A DNA stretch of 19,846 bases from DATAEK01 sp036258055 (GCA_036258055.1 DATAEK010000152.1:1-19846), one strand, 5' to 3'. Positions 6,417 through 13,758 are shown, numbered from the stretch's first letter. The notes: generated by a model not told the origin, from the letters alone. Numbers and translations: made by a program.

Positions 6417-6452
6417 GTCGCTCGCGGGGTCCCGCCGCCCCGCTCCGCTCCG
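6417..6452. repeat. Dispersed 36-bp intergenic repeat, copy A
   Basis: This 36-bp GC-rich stretch occurs again at 8964-8999 in the same orientation with only two differences. Both copies lie in intergenic spacers, and both are preceded by C-rich sequence containing a CTTCG(T/C)CCC motif, so the repeated unit may be longer than the conserved core. No mobility gene is nearby. Confidence 0.75.
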
Positions 6453-6456
6453 GCTG

Positions 6457-6475
6457 GGCGCGCCGTTGGCGCGCC
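6457..6475. terminator. GC-rich hairpin at the 3' end of eutN paralogue 3
   Basis: GGCGCGCC (6457-6464) and its copy (6468-6475) form a perfect 8-bp stem with a 3-nt loop. It begins at the stop codon of the upstream gene (minus strand). No T-run follows, so it may be a partial terminator or an mRNA-stabilising structure that sets shell-protein ratios. Confidence 0.5.
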
Positions 6476-6744
6476 TAATCCCGGATCTCAATGTTATCGA
6501 CGATGCCGACGATCGCGGCGTCCACGGGACAATCCTTCAGGCCCGAAGCCATGCGCGCGGAGCTGCCGCTGACGATCAGGACCGTCTCACCAACCCCCGC
6601 GTCCACGGTGTCGACGGCCACGACGTAGCTGCCTTCGGGTTTCCCTCGCGGATCCATCGGGCGCGCGATGAGCAGCTTGTTACTGACCAGCCGCTCGTCT
6701 TTCCGCGTCGCCACGACGGTCCCGACGATCTGTGCGAGGATCAT
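6475..6744 (-). CDS. Microcompartment vertex protein, EutN/CcmL family (paralogue 3)
   Basis: The 89-residue BMC-P protein has MILAQIVGTVVATRKDERL at the N-terminus, VVAVDTVDAGVGETVLIV in the centre, and VDAAIVGIVDNIEI at the end. Its start ATG overlaps the stop codon of the BMC-H gene (ATGA), so the hexamer and this pentamer are translationally coupled. The stop TAG is at the foot of an 8-bp GC hairpin. The three EutN copies are clearly diverged from each other, which suggests distinct vertex positions or interactions rather than recent duplication. Confidence 0.94.
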   Translation of the reverse strand: MILAQIVGTVVATRKDERLVSNKLLIARPMDPRGKPEGSYVVAVDTVDAGVGETVLIVSGSSARMASGLKDCPVDAAIVGIVDNIEIRD

Positions 6745-7034
6745 TTCGCGTTCGCGGTCGCCTTTCCGATCGGCAGCGCATCCTCGAGGTTCGCGTGCGG
6801 ACGCGGAATGACGTGGACCGACACCAGCTCGCCGACGCGCCGCGCCGCGGCCGCCCCGGCGTCGGTCGCCGCCTTGACGGCGGCAACGTCCCCGCGGACG
6901 ATGGCGGTCACGTAGCCGGCACCGATCTTCTCCCAGCCGACCAGCGTCACCTTCGCGGCCTTGACCATGGCGTCGGCCGCTTCAATCATTGCGACCAGCC
7001 CCTTGGTCTCGACCATGCCCAGCGCCTCACCCAT
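6741..7034 (-). CDS. Microcompartment shell hexamer protein, BMC-H
   Basis: The 97-residue product is a single-domain BMC protein forming hexameric shell tiles. The family pattern is intact: ALGMVETKGLVAMIEAADAM at residues 4-23, the pore-loop region EKIGAGYVT, the IVRGDVAAVKAATDAG helix, and the characteristic VHVIPRPH near residue 80. A clear GGAGG ribosome-binding site precedes the ATG. It is the only BMC-H in the window; no BMC-T (tandem) gene is seen. It follows the aldolase by 65 nt and overlaps eutN paralogue 3. Confidence 0.97.
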   Translation of the reverse strand: MGEALGMVETKGLVAMIEAADAMVKAAKVTLVGWEKIGAGYVTAIVRGDVAAVKAATDAGAAAARRVGELVSVHVIPRPHANLEDALPIGKATANAK

Positions 7035-7082
7035 GCCTGCCTCCTCTGTTCCCGCGTGCGATGCACGAGCGGGTCACGGACA

Positions 7083-7097
7083 CCGAGCGCAGCTCGG
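7083..7097. terminator. Short hairpin after the aldolase stop codon
   Basis: CCGAGC-GCA-GCTCGG forms a perfect 6-bp stem 2 nt beyond the aldolase stop codon (minus strand), within the 65-nt gap before BMC-H. There is no T-tract. It may attenuate or process the transcript between cargo enzyme and shell genes; function is inferred from position only. Confidence 0.4.
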
Positions 7098-7099
7098 GC

Positions 7100-7951
7100 C
7101 TATTTCAATTGTCGAACGGCGTCTTCGATGAGTGCCGTGAGTTCGCGGTATGTTAGCCGAACTTCGCCATCGGGACCTACTGCCGGATCGGATCGCAATC
7201 GCGCGCGGCTCTCGGCCACGAGCCGCTCACCCGCTGATTCAGGCGCCTGCACCACCTGACAGTCCACCTGATCCGCGCTCTGCGGATCCGGACAAATCGG
7301 CGCGGGAGAGGCGATCCCGTACGTCCCCCGCAGTCCCTGCAGCCGGAACACCTCCTCGCGCGAGAGCAATCGCTCGCCGCCGAGCAGGCGCGCCACCAGG
7401 CTGATCCGCGCGAAATGCTCGATCGTCTCCATCTTGTAGTACGCGGCGAAGAGATCGGTACCGAGCGTCAGCGCGCCGTGATTGGCGAGCAGCATCCCGT
7501 CGTGCGCCTTGACGTACTTGCGAACGGCCTCCGGCAGCTCTTTCGTGGACGGCGTCGCGTAATCCGCAATCGGCACGCTGCCGAGGGTCGTCACGACCTC
7601 GGCGAGGACGGCGCGATCCAGCGGAATCCCAGCCACCGCGAAGCCGGTGGCGACCGGCGGGTGCGCGTGAACGACCGCGTTCACGTCCGGCCGCTGCCGG
7701 TACACCTCGAGATGCATCTGCATCTCGGATGATGGATCGCGGTCCCCGGCGAGCTTGCGCCCGTCGAGATCCGTGATGCACATCATGGGCTCGTTCATGA
7801 AGCCCTTGCACACGCTCTTCGGCGTCATCAGCAGGCGGCCACCGTCCAGGCGCACGCTGATGTTGCCGTCGTTCGACGCGGTGTAGCCGCGCGCGTACAG
7901 CCTCCGGCCGACCTCGACGACGTCGGCGCGCAGCTGGGATTCAGATGGCAT
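7100..7951 (-). CDS. Class II aldolase/adducin-family sugar-phosphate aldolase with C-terminal extension
   Basis: The 283-residue product has the class II aldolase zinc site: H95 and H97 in VVHAHPP and H158 in LLANHGALTLG, with an acidic E76 in PSSEMQMH. The N-terminal ASNDGNISVRL is the phosphate-binding-type segment of L-fuculose/L-rhamnulose-1-phosphate aldolases. Such enzymes release lactaldehyde and dihydroxyacetone phosphate. About 70 residues beyond the usual aldolase domain (roughly 215-283) form a linker and a final helix (LTYRELTALIEDAVRQLK) that looks like a microcompartment encapsulation peptide. Position directly upstream of BMC-H supports it as luminal cargo, as in PVM-type microcompartments that degrade fucose and rhamnose. 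Substrate is not proven by sequence. Confidence 0.9.
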   Translation of the reverse strand: MPSESQLRADVVEVGRRLYARGYTASNDGNISVRLDGGRLLMTPKSVCKGFMNEPMMCITDLDGRKLAGDRDPSSEMQMHLEVYRQRPDVNAVVHAHPPVATGFAVAGIPLDRAVLAEVVTTLGSVPIADYATPSTKELPEAVRKYVKAHDGMLLANHGALTLGTDLFAAYYKMETIEHFARISLVARLLGGERLLSREEVFRLQGLRGTYGIASPAPICPDPQSADQVDCQVVQAPESAGERLVAESRARLRSDPAVGPDGEVRLTYRELTALIEDAVRQLK

Positions 7952-7969
7952 CGGCGTTCTGCGGATCCG

Positions 7970-8218
7970 TCAGCGACGCTGCCACGCTTGCCGGCACTTC
8001 TCGGAACAGAAGTACACGATTTCGCGGCCGCTTCCGGCGGTCAGCGCACGTGTCGGCGTCACGTAGACGCCGCACACGGGATCGCGAACCAGCTTCACGC
8101 CCGGTGGCGCGGGATTCACGGGCTGATAGCCAGCGCCTTCGAGCACACCCCGCACCAGCATCCACACCGCGCGGATGACGACAAAGAAAAGAATGATGCG
8201 GAGGATGGCGAGCAGCAT
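7970..8218 (-). CDS. Small membrane protein with YHS/TRASH-like Cys motif
   Basis: The 82-residue product starts with a transmembrane helix (LLAILRIILFFVVIRAVWML). A cytosolic or periplasmic tail follows with VRDPVCGVYVTP (C49) and YFCSEKCRQAW (C71, C75), a YHS/PP0621-like metal-binding pattern. The frame stays open far upstream, but that extension is the antisense-like second frame of the TPR gene, so the ATG at 8218 is chosen; a modest GAG lies before it. It sits 32 nt after the TPR gene and 18 nt before the aldolase, suggesting cotranscription. Function is unknown; copper or zinc handling is a guess from the motif. Confidence 0.75.
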   Translation of the reverse strand: MLLAILRIILFFVVIRAVWMLVRGVLEGAGYQPVNPAPPGVKLVRDPVCGVYVTPTRALTAGSGREIVYFCSEKCRQAWQRR

Positions 8219-8250
8219 CTCGTGACTCGTTTGCCGATGGTCCGTCACGT

Positions 8251-8877
8251 TCAGGAGCCGGGAGTTTTCGGCGCCGAGCCGCTTCCGCTCAGGTTCGGGT
8301 GCGCATTTCGAACGCCTTCCAGTGCCTGACGGGCCGCCTTGGCCTCCGGCGAATCCGCCGGCGCCACTTCCACGACCCGCTGCCACGCTTGCGCGGCTCC
8401 GTCGAGATCCTGTTTGCCGAACGCGCGGACGATCCCGATGTTCAGCAGCGTCTTCGAGTGCTTCGGGTCGATCGCGAGCGATCGATCGAATTGCGCGAGC
8501 GCACGATCGGGCTGATTCAGGTAGTAGAAGCTGATCCCGAGATCCGTGCTCGCGTTTACGTTGCGCGGATCGATCTTCAACGCCTCCTCGTACCAGTGAA
8601 TGGCGTCTTCGAACTTCTCGGCATCGAAGTACAGATCGCCCAGCTGCACGCGGGTCTCGGCATCGTTCGGATTGCGCTCGGCGGTCGATCGAAGGGCGTC
8701 GACGCGTGACTGGTCGAGCACCGGAGCAGACTGTTGTTGACCGGACGCTGACGACTGCGCAGCGGCCGGCGCGGCGGCGCCGCGTGGCGGTGCCGCCTGC
8801 TGACTGCCGACGATCCAGCCGACCAGCACCCCAAAGAAGATGCCGGCCACGCCGAAGATCAGGGATTCCTTCTGCAA
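8251..8877 (-). CDS. Membrane-anchored TPR protein
   Basis: The 208-residue product has an N-terminal membrane anchor (LIFGVAGIFFGVLVGWIVG), an Ala/Gln/Pro-rich linker (about residues 28-52), and at least three tetratricopeptide repeats (about residues 57-165), for example ETRVQLGDLYFDAEKFEDAI and GISFYYLNQPDRALAQFDR. It is probably a scaffold or assembly factor facing the periplasm. The start is TTG at 8877: an in-frame TAG lies two codons upstream, and no ATG precedes the hydrophobic anchor. No strong ribosome-binding site is visible. It heads the group TPR-YHS-aldolase-BMC, though whether it serves the microcompartment is not known. Confidence 0.82.
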   Translation of the reverse strand: MQKESLIFGVAGIFFGVLVGWIVGSQQAAPPRGAAAPAAAQSSASGQQQSAPVLDQSRVDALRSTAERNPNDAETRVQLGDLYFDAEKFEDAIHWYEEALKIDPRNVNASTDLGISFYYLNQPDRALAQFDRSLAIDPKHSKTLLNIGIVRAFGKQDLDGAAQAWQRVVEVAPADSPEAKAARQALEGVRNAHPNLSGSGSAPKTPGS

Positions 8878-8890
8878 ATTCTAGAACCGT

Positions 8891-8903
8891 GGGGCTTCGC
8901 CCC
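8891..8903. terminator. GGGGC/GCCCC hairpin in spacer
   Basis: GGGGC-TTC-GCCCC is a compact 5-bp hairpin in the 183-nt spacer between the alpha/beta hydrolase stop and the TPR gene start. It would lie in the 3' untranslated region of the hydrolase transcript on the minus strand. There is no good T-tract, so termination is uncertain. Confidence 0.35.
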
Positions 8904-8963
8904 GCCGGACCCCCCATCCCACCCCACCGCGCAAAGTCCGCGCGGCGGGGACCCCGGCTCGCC

Positions 8964-8999
8964 GTCGCTCGCGGGGCCCCGTCGCCCCGCTCCGCTCCG
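8964..8999. repeat. Dispersed 36-bp intergenic repeat, copy B
   Basis: Second copy of the 36-bp GC-rich repeat found at 6417-6452, with two substitutions. It lies in the spacer 8878-9060 between the hydrolase and TPR genes. The rest of that spacer is C/G-rich low-complexity sequence with no open frame of note. Confidence 0.75.
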
Positions 9000-9060
9000 A
9001 CGCGCGCGCGCCTGCGGCGCCGCTCCCGTCATGGGCACCACCATCTGACTGAAACCGCGA

Positions 9061-9762
9061 TCATAACAACGTCCGCCGAAACCAGTCCACCAGCGATCGC
9101 ATCAGGTCGGGAGACTGCACCAGCATCGTCGTGCCGTGCCCGGCGTGGCTGAGCAGCATCGCCTCGCGCGCCGGCCCGGCCCCCTTTTGCAGATCGTGCG
9201 AGGTCCGCATCGCGTACCCGTCGTCGTCGCTCGACACGATCAGCAGCGGACGATTGCCGTACTTCCTCGCGGCCGTTTCGATCCGCAGCCCTCGGTAGTC
9301 GAGCGACGGGGACAGCAGCGCCACGGCGGCGACCGTGGGATCGTCGGCGGCTTCCAGCAGCGCGAGATTGGCGCCGAGCGACGCGCCGCCGATCCCGACG
9401 CGGCCCGAGACGTCGCCGCGGCTGGTCAGGAACCGCCGAGCCGCGCGGACGTCAGCGACGAGTGGCGCGAGGTCCGCGCCGAGGGCTCCCGGCGACTCGC
9501 CATGACCGCGGAGATCGAAGGTCAGCGCACCGATGCCCTGCGACGCGAGCAGGGAGGCAAATGACTCCCAGTCGTGCCGCGAGCGCCGGTACATGTGCAC
9601 GAGCACCACGGCCGGAGCTGGTCTGACCGAGGGCTCGAACCAGGACCCCGACAGCGTGACGCCATCGTCTGTCCGGAAGGTGACGCGCTGGACGGCAAAG
9701 CCGCCCGTAGCTGGCGGGGTCCAGAGGAGGGTCAGCAGCACCGTGACAATCGCGAATCGCAT
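9061..9762 (-). CDS. Exported alpha/beta hydrolase
   Basis: The 233-residue product begins with a signal peptide (MRFAIVTVLLTLLWTPPATGG) and has the serine-hydrolase triad of the alpha/beta fold: nucleophile S128 in GGASLG, an acid in VSSDDDGYA (about 179-181), and H209 in SHAGHGTT. The oxyanion region is VVLVHMYRRSRHDW, and the FDLRGHGES strand-turn is typical. It resembles dienelactone-hydrolase or esterase-type enzymes; substrate unknown. The frame extends 14 codons upstream into the pdxJ end, but the ATG at 9762, directly before the signal peptide and 13 nt after pdxJ, is preferred. It is the last gene of the cdaA-to-hydrolase run. Confidence 0.88.
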   Translation of the reverse strand: MRFAIVTVLLTLLWTPPATGGFAVQRVTFRTDDGVTLSGSWFEPSVRPAPAVVLVHMYRRSRHDWESFASLLASQGIGALTFDLRGHGESPGALGADLAPLVADVRAARRFLTSRGDVSGRVGIGGASLGANLALLEAADDPTVAAVALLSPSLDYRGLRIETAARKYGNRPLLIVSSDDDGYAMRTSHDLQKGAGPAREAMLLSHAGHGTTMLVQSPDLMRSLVDWFRRTLL

Positions 9763-9775
9763 GGCTGACGACCGA

Positions 9776-10528
9776 TCAGCCCTGGACGGCCGCAAGATAG
9801 TCACGAACCGCGCGCTCCAGCCCGACGAAGAGCGCGTGGCTCATGAGCGCGTGGCCGATGGACACCTCGGCCAGATGCGGAAGCGTGCGGAACAGCGTGA
9901 GGTTCGCCAGATCGAGGTCGTGACCGGCGTTCACTTCGAGCCCGCGCTCGTGGGCAAGTCGTGCCGCTGCGGCATAGTGTTCGAAACTCGCACGCCCCTC
10001 GCGCGCACTGCTGGCAAACGCATGCGCGAAGGGCTCGGTGTAGAGCTCGATGCGCTTTGCACCGAGTGAGGCGGCCCACACCACCGCCGGCGGCTCTGGA
10101 TCGATGAACAGGCTGACCCGCACTCCGTGCTGCTGCAACTCACCCACGATCGATTTCAGTTCCGCTGCGGGCGTATCCGGTGGCCACCCGGCCTGACTCG
10201 TGATCTCGCCGGGACGGACCGGGACGAGCGTGCATTGATGCGGCCGCACTCTGTGAACGAGATCGAGGAGATCGGGCCGCGGATCCCCCTCGATGTTGAA
10301 CTCGACGCGATCGCGGAGCGGCGCGAGCTCCGCGGCAATCTCGAGCACGTCGCGGGTCGTGATGTGACGGGCATCAGCGCGCGGATGCACGGTAATGCCG
10401 GGCGCACCGTTCGCGATGCATACACGCACCGCGTCGATGACGCTCGGGACAGCACCGCCGCGAGAGTTGCGGAGCGTCGCAACCTTGTTGACATTGACGC
10501 TGAGACGCGGACCGTGTGACGCCATCAT
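9776..10528 (-). CDS. pdxJ: Pyridoxine 5'-phosphate synthase PdxJ
   Basis: The 250-residue product condenses 3-amino-2-oxopropyl phosphate with 1-deoxyxylulose 5-phosphate in DXP-dependent vitamin B6 synthesis. Recognisable segments are LSVNVNKVATLRNSRGG at the N-terminus, ITVHPRADARHI, VEFNIEGDP, GLEVNAGHDLDLANL, and VSIGHALMSHALFVGLERAV at the C-terminus. The first motif has VNVNKVATLR where enterobacterial PdxJ has a VNIDHVATLR-type sequence. The start ATG (10528) overlaps the glmM stop as ATGA; a second ATG follows at 10525. Co-transcription with glmM is likely. Confidence 0.95.
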   Translation of the reverse strand: MMASHGPRLSVNVNKVATLRNSRGGAVPSVIDAVRVCIANGAPGITVHPRADARHITTRDVLEIAAELAPLRDRVEFNIEGDPRPDLLDLVHRVRPHQCTLVPVRPGEITSQAGWPPDTPAAELKSIVGELQQHGVRVSLFIDPEPPAVVWAASLGAKRIELYTEPFAHAFASSAREGRASFEHYAAAARLAHERGLEVNAGHDLDLANLTLFRTLPHLAEVSIGHALMSHALFVGLERAVRDYLAAVQG

Positions 10529-11865
10529 CCCAGGTGGTCCCGCACTACGCCGACGATCTCCGAGGCCCAGGTGTGGATCTCGGTCTGATCCCGTCCCTCG
10601 ATCATGACGCGCAGAAGCGGCTCGGTGCCCGAATACCGAACGAGGAGCCGTCCCTGCCCGGCCAGTCGACCCTCCACCCGCTCCATGGCACCCGCGATTG
10701 CAGGGATCGACCGAAGATCCTTCTTTTCGCGCACGCGCACGTTGAGCAGCACTTGCGGGTAAGTGACGAGCTCAGAGGCAAGGTCGGCGAGCTCGCGGCC
10801 CGTCTCCGCCATGACCCGCAGCACGTTCAACGACGTCGCAATGCCGTCACCCGTAAACAGGTGATCGGAGAAGATGACGTGCCCGGATTGTTCGCCGCCG
10901 ATCGACAGACCGCGCTTGAGCATCTCCTCCATCACGTATTTGTCGCCCACCGGACAACGCACGAGCTCGATGCCACTCTCGCGAAGCGCCAGCTCCAGCC
11001 CGATGTTGCTCATCACGGTCGCGACCACGGCATTGCCCTTCAGTCGGCCGGTTCGCTTCATCTGGCGCGCGCACAACAGGAGCACCGCGTCACCGTCGAC
11101 GATTCGACCTCGAGCATCGACGAAGATGGCGCGATCGCCGTCGCCGTCGAACGCCACGCCCAGGCGCGCTACACGGTCCTTGACCGTCTGCGCGAGCGCT
11201 TCCGGATGTGTGGATCCGCAATGCAGGTTGATGTTCCGGCCGTCGGGCTCGGCTCCCTGCACGATCACGTCGAACCCGAGCTCGCGGAAGAGTCGCGGCG
11301 CGACAGTCGTCGTGGCGCCGTTGGCGCAGTCGATCGCGACCAGGAAGCGGCCGAGCCGTCCCGGATCGGGTAGGGCGAGACGCGTGTGGGCGAGATACGC
11401 ATCGACAGCGTTCACCTGCTCGATGCGCGCAGTCGCGGTGTCCGGCACGTGCCATCCGTCATCGGCGATGATGGCTTCGACCTGCCGCTCGAGCGTCTCG
11501 GTGAACTTCTCCCCTCGACCCGAGAAGACCTTGATGCCATTGTCCTCGAACGGGTTGTGCGACGCGGAGATCACGATGCCCGCGTCGAATCCCATCTCGC
11601 GCGTCACGTAGGCAATCGCCGGTGTGGGGATCACGCCCGCGCTCGTCAGCGTTGCACCCGCTGAGCCCGCGCCTCGCGCCAGCTCCTGCTCGATCCACTC
11701 GCCGGACTCGCGTGTGTCCCGTCCCACGATGAACCGCAGCGATCGGCCGCCCGACTGCATCGCCTTCACCAGCGCCGCGCCGAGTCGCGCGACGGTCGCG
11801 TGGTCGAGCGGGTATTCCCCCGCCTTACCGCGGACGCCATCAGTACCGAAGAGGTGTCGAGTCAT
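10525..11865 (-). CDS. glmM: Phosphoglucosamine mutase GlmM
   Basis: The 446-residue product interconverts glucosamine-6-phosphate and glucosamine-1-phosphate for peptidoglycan precursor synthesis. The N-terminal LFGTDGVRG is typical. The phosphorylated active-site serine is S102 in ISASHNPFEDNGIKVF, the same position as in well-studied GlmM proteins. The Mg2+ loop DGDGDR is at residues 240-245. The sugar-binding GGEQSGH and the phosphate-binding RYSGTEPLLRVM near the C-terminus are present. It follows cdaR by 45 nt, the conserved cdaA-cdaR-glmM order known from Firmicutes, where CdaA activity is modulated by GlmM and CdaR. Confidence 0.97.
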   Translation of the reverse strand: MTRHLFGTDGVRGKAGEYPLDHATVARLGAALVKAMQSGGRSLRFIVGRDTRESGEWIEQELARGAGSAGATLTSAGVIPTPAIAYVTREMGFDAGIVISASHNPFEDNGIKVFSGRGEKFTETLERQVEAIIADDGWHVPDTATARIEQVNAVDAYLAHTRLALPDPGRLGRFLVAIDCANGATTTVAPRLFRELGFDVIVQGAEPDGRNINLHCGSTHPEALAQTVKDRVARLGVAFDGDGDRAIFVDARGRIVDGDAVLLLCARQMKRTGRLKGNAVVATVMSNIGLELALRESGIELVRCPVGDKYVMEEMLKRGLSIGGEQSGHVIFSDHLFTGDGIATSLNVLRVMAETGRELADLASELVTYPQVLLNVRVREKKDLRSIPAIAGAMERVEGRLAGQGRLLVRYSGTEPLLRVMIEGRDQTEIHTWASEIVGVVRDHLG

Positions 11866-11910
11866 GAAATGGGTGAGGCCTGGCCGGCGAGCGGGCGGTC
11901 GCCTGTTGCG

Positions 11911-12822
11911 TTATTTGATGGTCACGACCACGACGCTGGGGGTCACGACGGTGATGCCGAAGTCTTCCGCCGGATCGGTTTGGACCCGCAAATTGTACCG
12001 GCCGGCTCCAAGGCCGGCAAGGTCCACGAAGGCGTCGATCGAGTCCGCGCGAAGGTTCCCGAGCGCTTCCCTCCGGCCCCGAACGGTAACCTTGGCCAGC
12101 GTGGAGGCCAGGTGGGCGCGGAGTCCGCCTCCGAGGTTGCGCCAGCGGATCGGTACTGCCGCAACCTCACGCTCGACCGGCGCAGGCCAGATTTCGACCA
12201 CCACGGTCGCGCTCTGGGGCTGCGCCAGGCGGACTTCGGAGTCTGCCACCCCGACCGTCACGACATCGCGCACACGATCGCGATGTCCGGCGACGTTCAC
12301 CGTCTCGGTCGTCGCACCAGAAAGCTGCCGGACCCGGCTCTCGGGCCCGATGACGAGAACGGTGGCCGGCTCGGAGGTAATCCGGCCGACGACGAAGCCG
12401 GGGGCGGGATCGCCTTGCAGGGCCGGCACAATCGGGATCATCCGGTTCGCGGATCGTTCGAGCTCGAGCGCGAGCGTGGACGGCACGACTTGCGCGACCT
12501 CGACGCCGAACGGCGCCCGCACCTCGTCGGTGCGGATGTGAAAGAGCCGCGAGCCGGGCCTCGCCGTCGAGAGATCGAGGACTGCGACGATCTCACCAGG
12601 TTCGAGCCTGCCGAGGAGCGCCGACGATCCGCGGAGCCGCACGTCCACCGTGGCCGGCGGATCCCCTGCGATCTCCAGCTCCGGGGGAATGTTGCGGAAC
12701 TCCAGCGGTATCCTGATGCTCCGCTCGACCACGTGCTCACCGGCCACAGTGAGCCAGAGGAGCGTGGCCAGCGCGATCGCCAGGACCTTCAGCCCGAGAT
12801 GCCGGAAGGGGTAGTAGGCCAT
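11911..12822 (-). CDS. cdaR: YbbR-domain protein, CdaR-like regulator of diadenylate cyclase
   Basis: The 303-residue product has one N-terminal transmembrane helix (LGLKVLAIALATLLWLTVAG), followed by an extracytoplasmic region of beta-rich YbbR repeats, each with LEFRNIPPELEI- or IRWRNLGGGL-type segments. CdaR proteins bind CdaA at the membrane and tune c-di-AMP synthesis. Its ATG shares one base with the cdaA stop codon (TGATG), indicating tight coupling. Three to four YbbR repeats seem present, normal for the family. Confidence 0.9.
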   Translation of the reverse strand: MAYYPFRHLGLKVLAIALATLLWLTVAGEHVVERSIRIPLEFRNIPPELEIAGDPPATVDVRLRGSSALLGRLEPGEIVAVLDLSTARPGSRLFHIRTDEVRAPFGVEVAQVVPSTLALELERSANRMIPIVPALQGDPAPGFVVGRITSEPATVLVIGPESRVRQLSGATTETVNVAGHRDRVRDVVTVGVADSEVRLAQPQSATVVVEIWPAPVEREVAAVPIRWRNLGGGLRAHLASTLAKVTVRGRREALGNLRADSIDAFVDLAGLGAGRYNLRVQTDPAEDFGITVVTPSVVVVTIK

Positions 12823-13649
12823 CAGACGTCGTAGGCGGGCGAGGCCGCGCGCTTGCCGCTCGTCTTGCGTTGCATCACGAGCGAGCGGAGCCGCTCGCGG
12901 AGGTCATCAGGCGAAAGCCCGCGCTCGATCGCCCCATCGAGGGCCAGCGAAATCTGGCCGGACTCTTCCGACACCACGACTGCCGCCGCGTCGCTCTCCT
13001 CGGTCAGGCCAATTGCCGCGCGATGGCGCGTGCCCAACTCGCGGCCGACGCGCGGGTTGACGGTCAGCGGCAGAAAGCACGCCGCGGCCGCGACCCGGTC
13101 CTCCTGAAGCACGACGGCGCCGTCGTGCAGCGGCGAGCCCGGCTGAAAGATCGTGACGAGCAGGTCGTAGGTCAGGGTGGCGTCGAGCGGAATGCCGCTC
13201 TCGATGTAGTTCCGAAGCCCAATCTCACGCTCGATGGCGATGATCGCCCCTGTCTTGTGCGAGGAGAGCATCGTCGCGGCCACGACCACCTCCTCGATGA
13301 TCTCGTCGGCCGCCTGCTGGCGATTGAAGTAGCGGAAGAACGGCGCCTGACCGAAGTGCGCGAGGGCCCGGCGGATGTCCGACTGGAAGATGACGATCGC
13401 CGCAAACGCCAGGTAGAGGAGCATGTTGCGGATCATCCAGTTGACCGTCTGGAGCGGGGCGAGCCGTGACACGTAGAACAGGCCCACGATGAACAGCGAG
13501 CCAACAGCCATCTGCACCGCGCGCGTGCCTCTGATCAGCTTCAGGAACTCGTAGATCAGAATCGACACGATCGCGATGTCCAGGAGGTCCCACCACCCGA
13601 CCGCGGGGCGCTGGAGCAGGTTGCTCAAGCTGCTCAGGAACGCTGACAT
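12822..13649 (-). CDS. cdaA: Diadenylate cyclase CdaA
   Basis: The 275-residue membrane enzyme makes c-di-AMP from two ATP. Three N-terminal transmembrane segments (about residues 20-38, 46-62, 70-89) precede the DAC domain. The catalytic motifs are both intact: D176-G177-A178 in LHDGAVV and R208-H209-R210 in GTRHRAAIGL. The C-terminal tail is Lys/Arg-rich. The ATG at 13649 gives a normal N-terminus, but no strong ribosome-binding site is visible upstream. It is the first gene of the cdaA-cdaR-glmM-pdxJ-hydrolase run, so its promoter is expected in 13650-13758. Confidence 0.97.
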   Translation of the reverse strand: MSAFLSSLSNLLQRPAVGWWDLLDIAIVSILIYEFLKLIRGTRAVQMAVGSLFIVGLFYVSRLAPLQTVNWMIRNMLLYLAFAAIVIFQSDIRRALAHFGQAPFFRYFNRQQAADEIIEEVVVAATMLSSHKTGAIIAIEREIGLRNYIESGIPLDATLTYDLLVTIFQPGSPLHDGAVVLQEDRVAAAACFLPLTVNPRVGRELGTRHRAAIGLTEESDAAAVVVSEESGQISLALDGAIERGLSPDDLRERLRSLVMQRKTSGKRAASPAYDV

Positions 13650-13717
13650 GCGGGTAGTAGCTTATCAATGCGATCAATGGGCGTCACGCCGAAGGCGGGA
13701 TGGGAGACGGATTTGAG

Positions 13718-13745
13718 CCGGATCGCGCAAGGCGATGCGATCCGG
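13718..13745. terminator. Hairpin between the second selenoprotein gene and cdaA
   Basis: CCGGATCGC (13718-13726) pairs perfectly with GCGATCCGG (13737-13745) across a 10-nt loop. It begins about 13 nt beyond the selenoprotein stop codon (minus strand) and is a candidate transcription terminator, although no T-run follows. The rest of the 109-nt spacer has no open frame. Confidence 0.5.
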
Positions 13746-13758
13746 GCCGGTGCTCGAC

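Noticed and set aside
7970..7972. Possible readthrough TGA joining the YHS-like protein to the aldolase
   Set aside because: The sequence after the TGA is Arg-rich spacer and then the aldolase start region; no redox motif or G-loop hairpin at the right spacing was found.
7970..8917. 315-codon minus-strand frame covering the TPR gene and the YHS-like gene
   Set aside because: Only its last 82 codons look like a protein (membrane helix plus Cys motif). The rest is an out-of-frame reading of the TPR gene.
11800..12834. 344-codon plus-strand frame opposite cdaR
   Set aside because: Shadow of cdaR and glmM with no protein-family signal.
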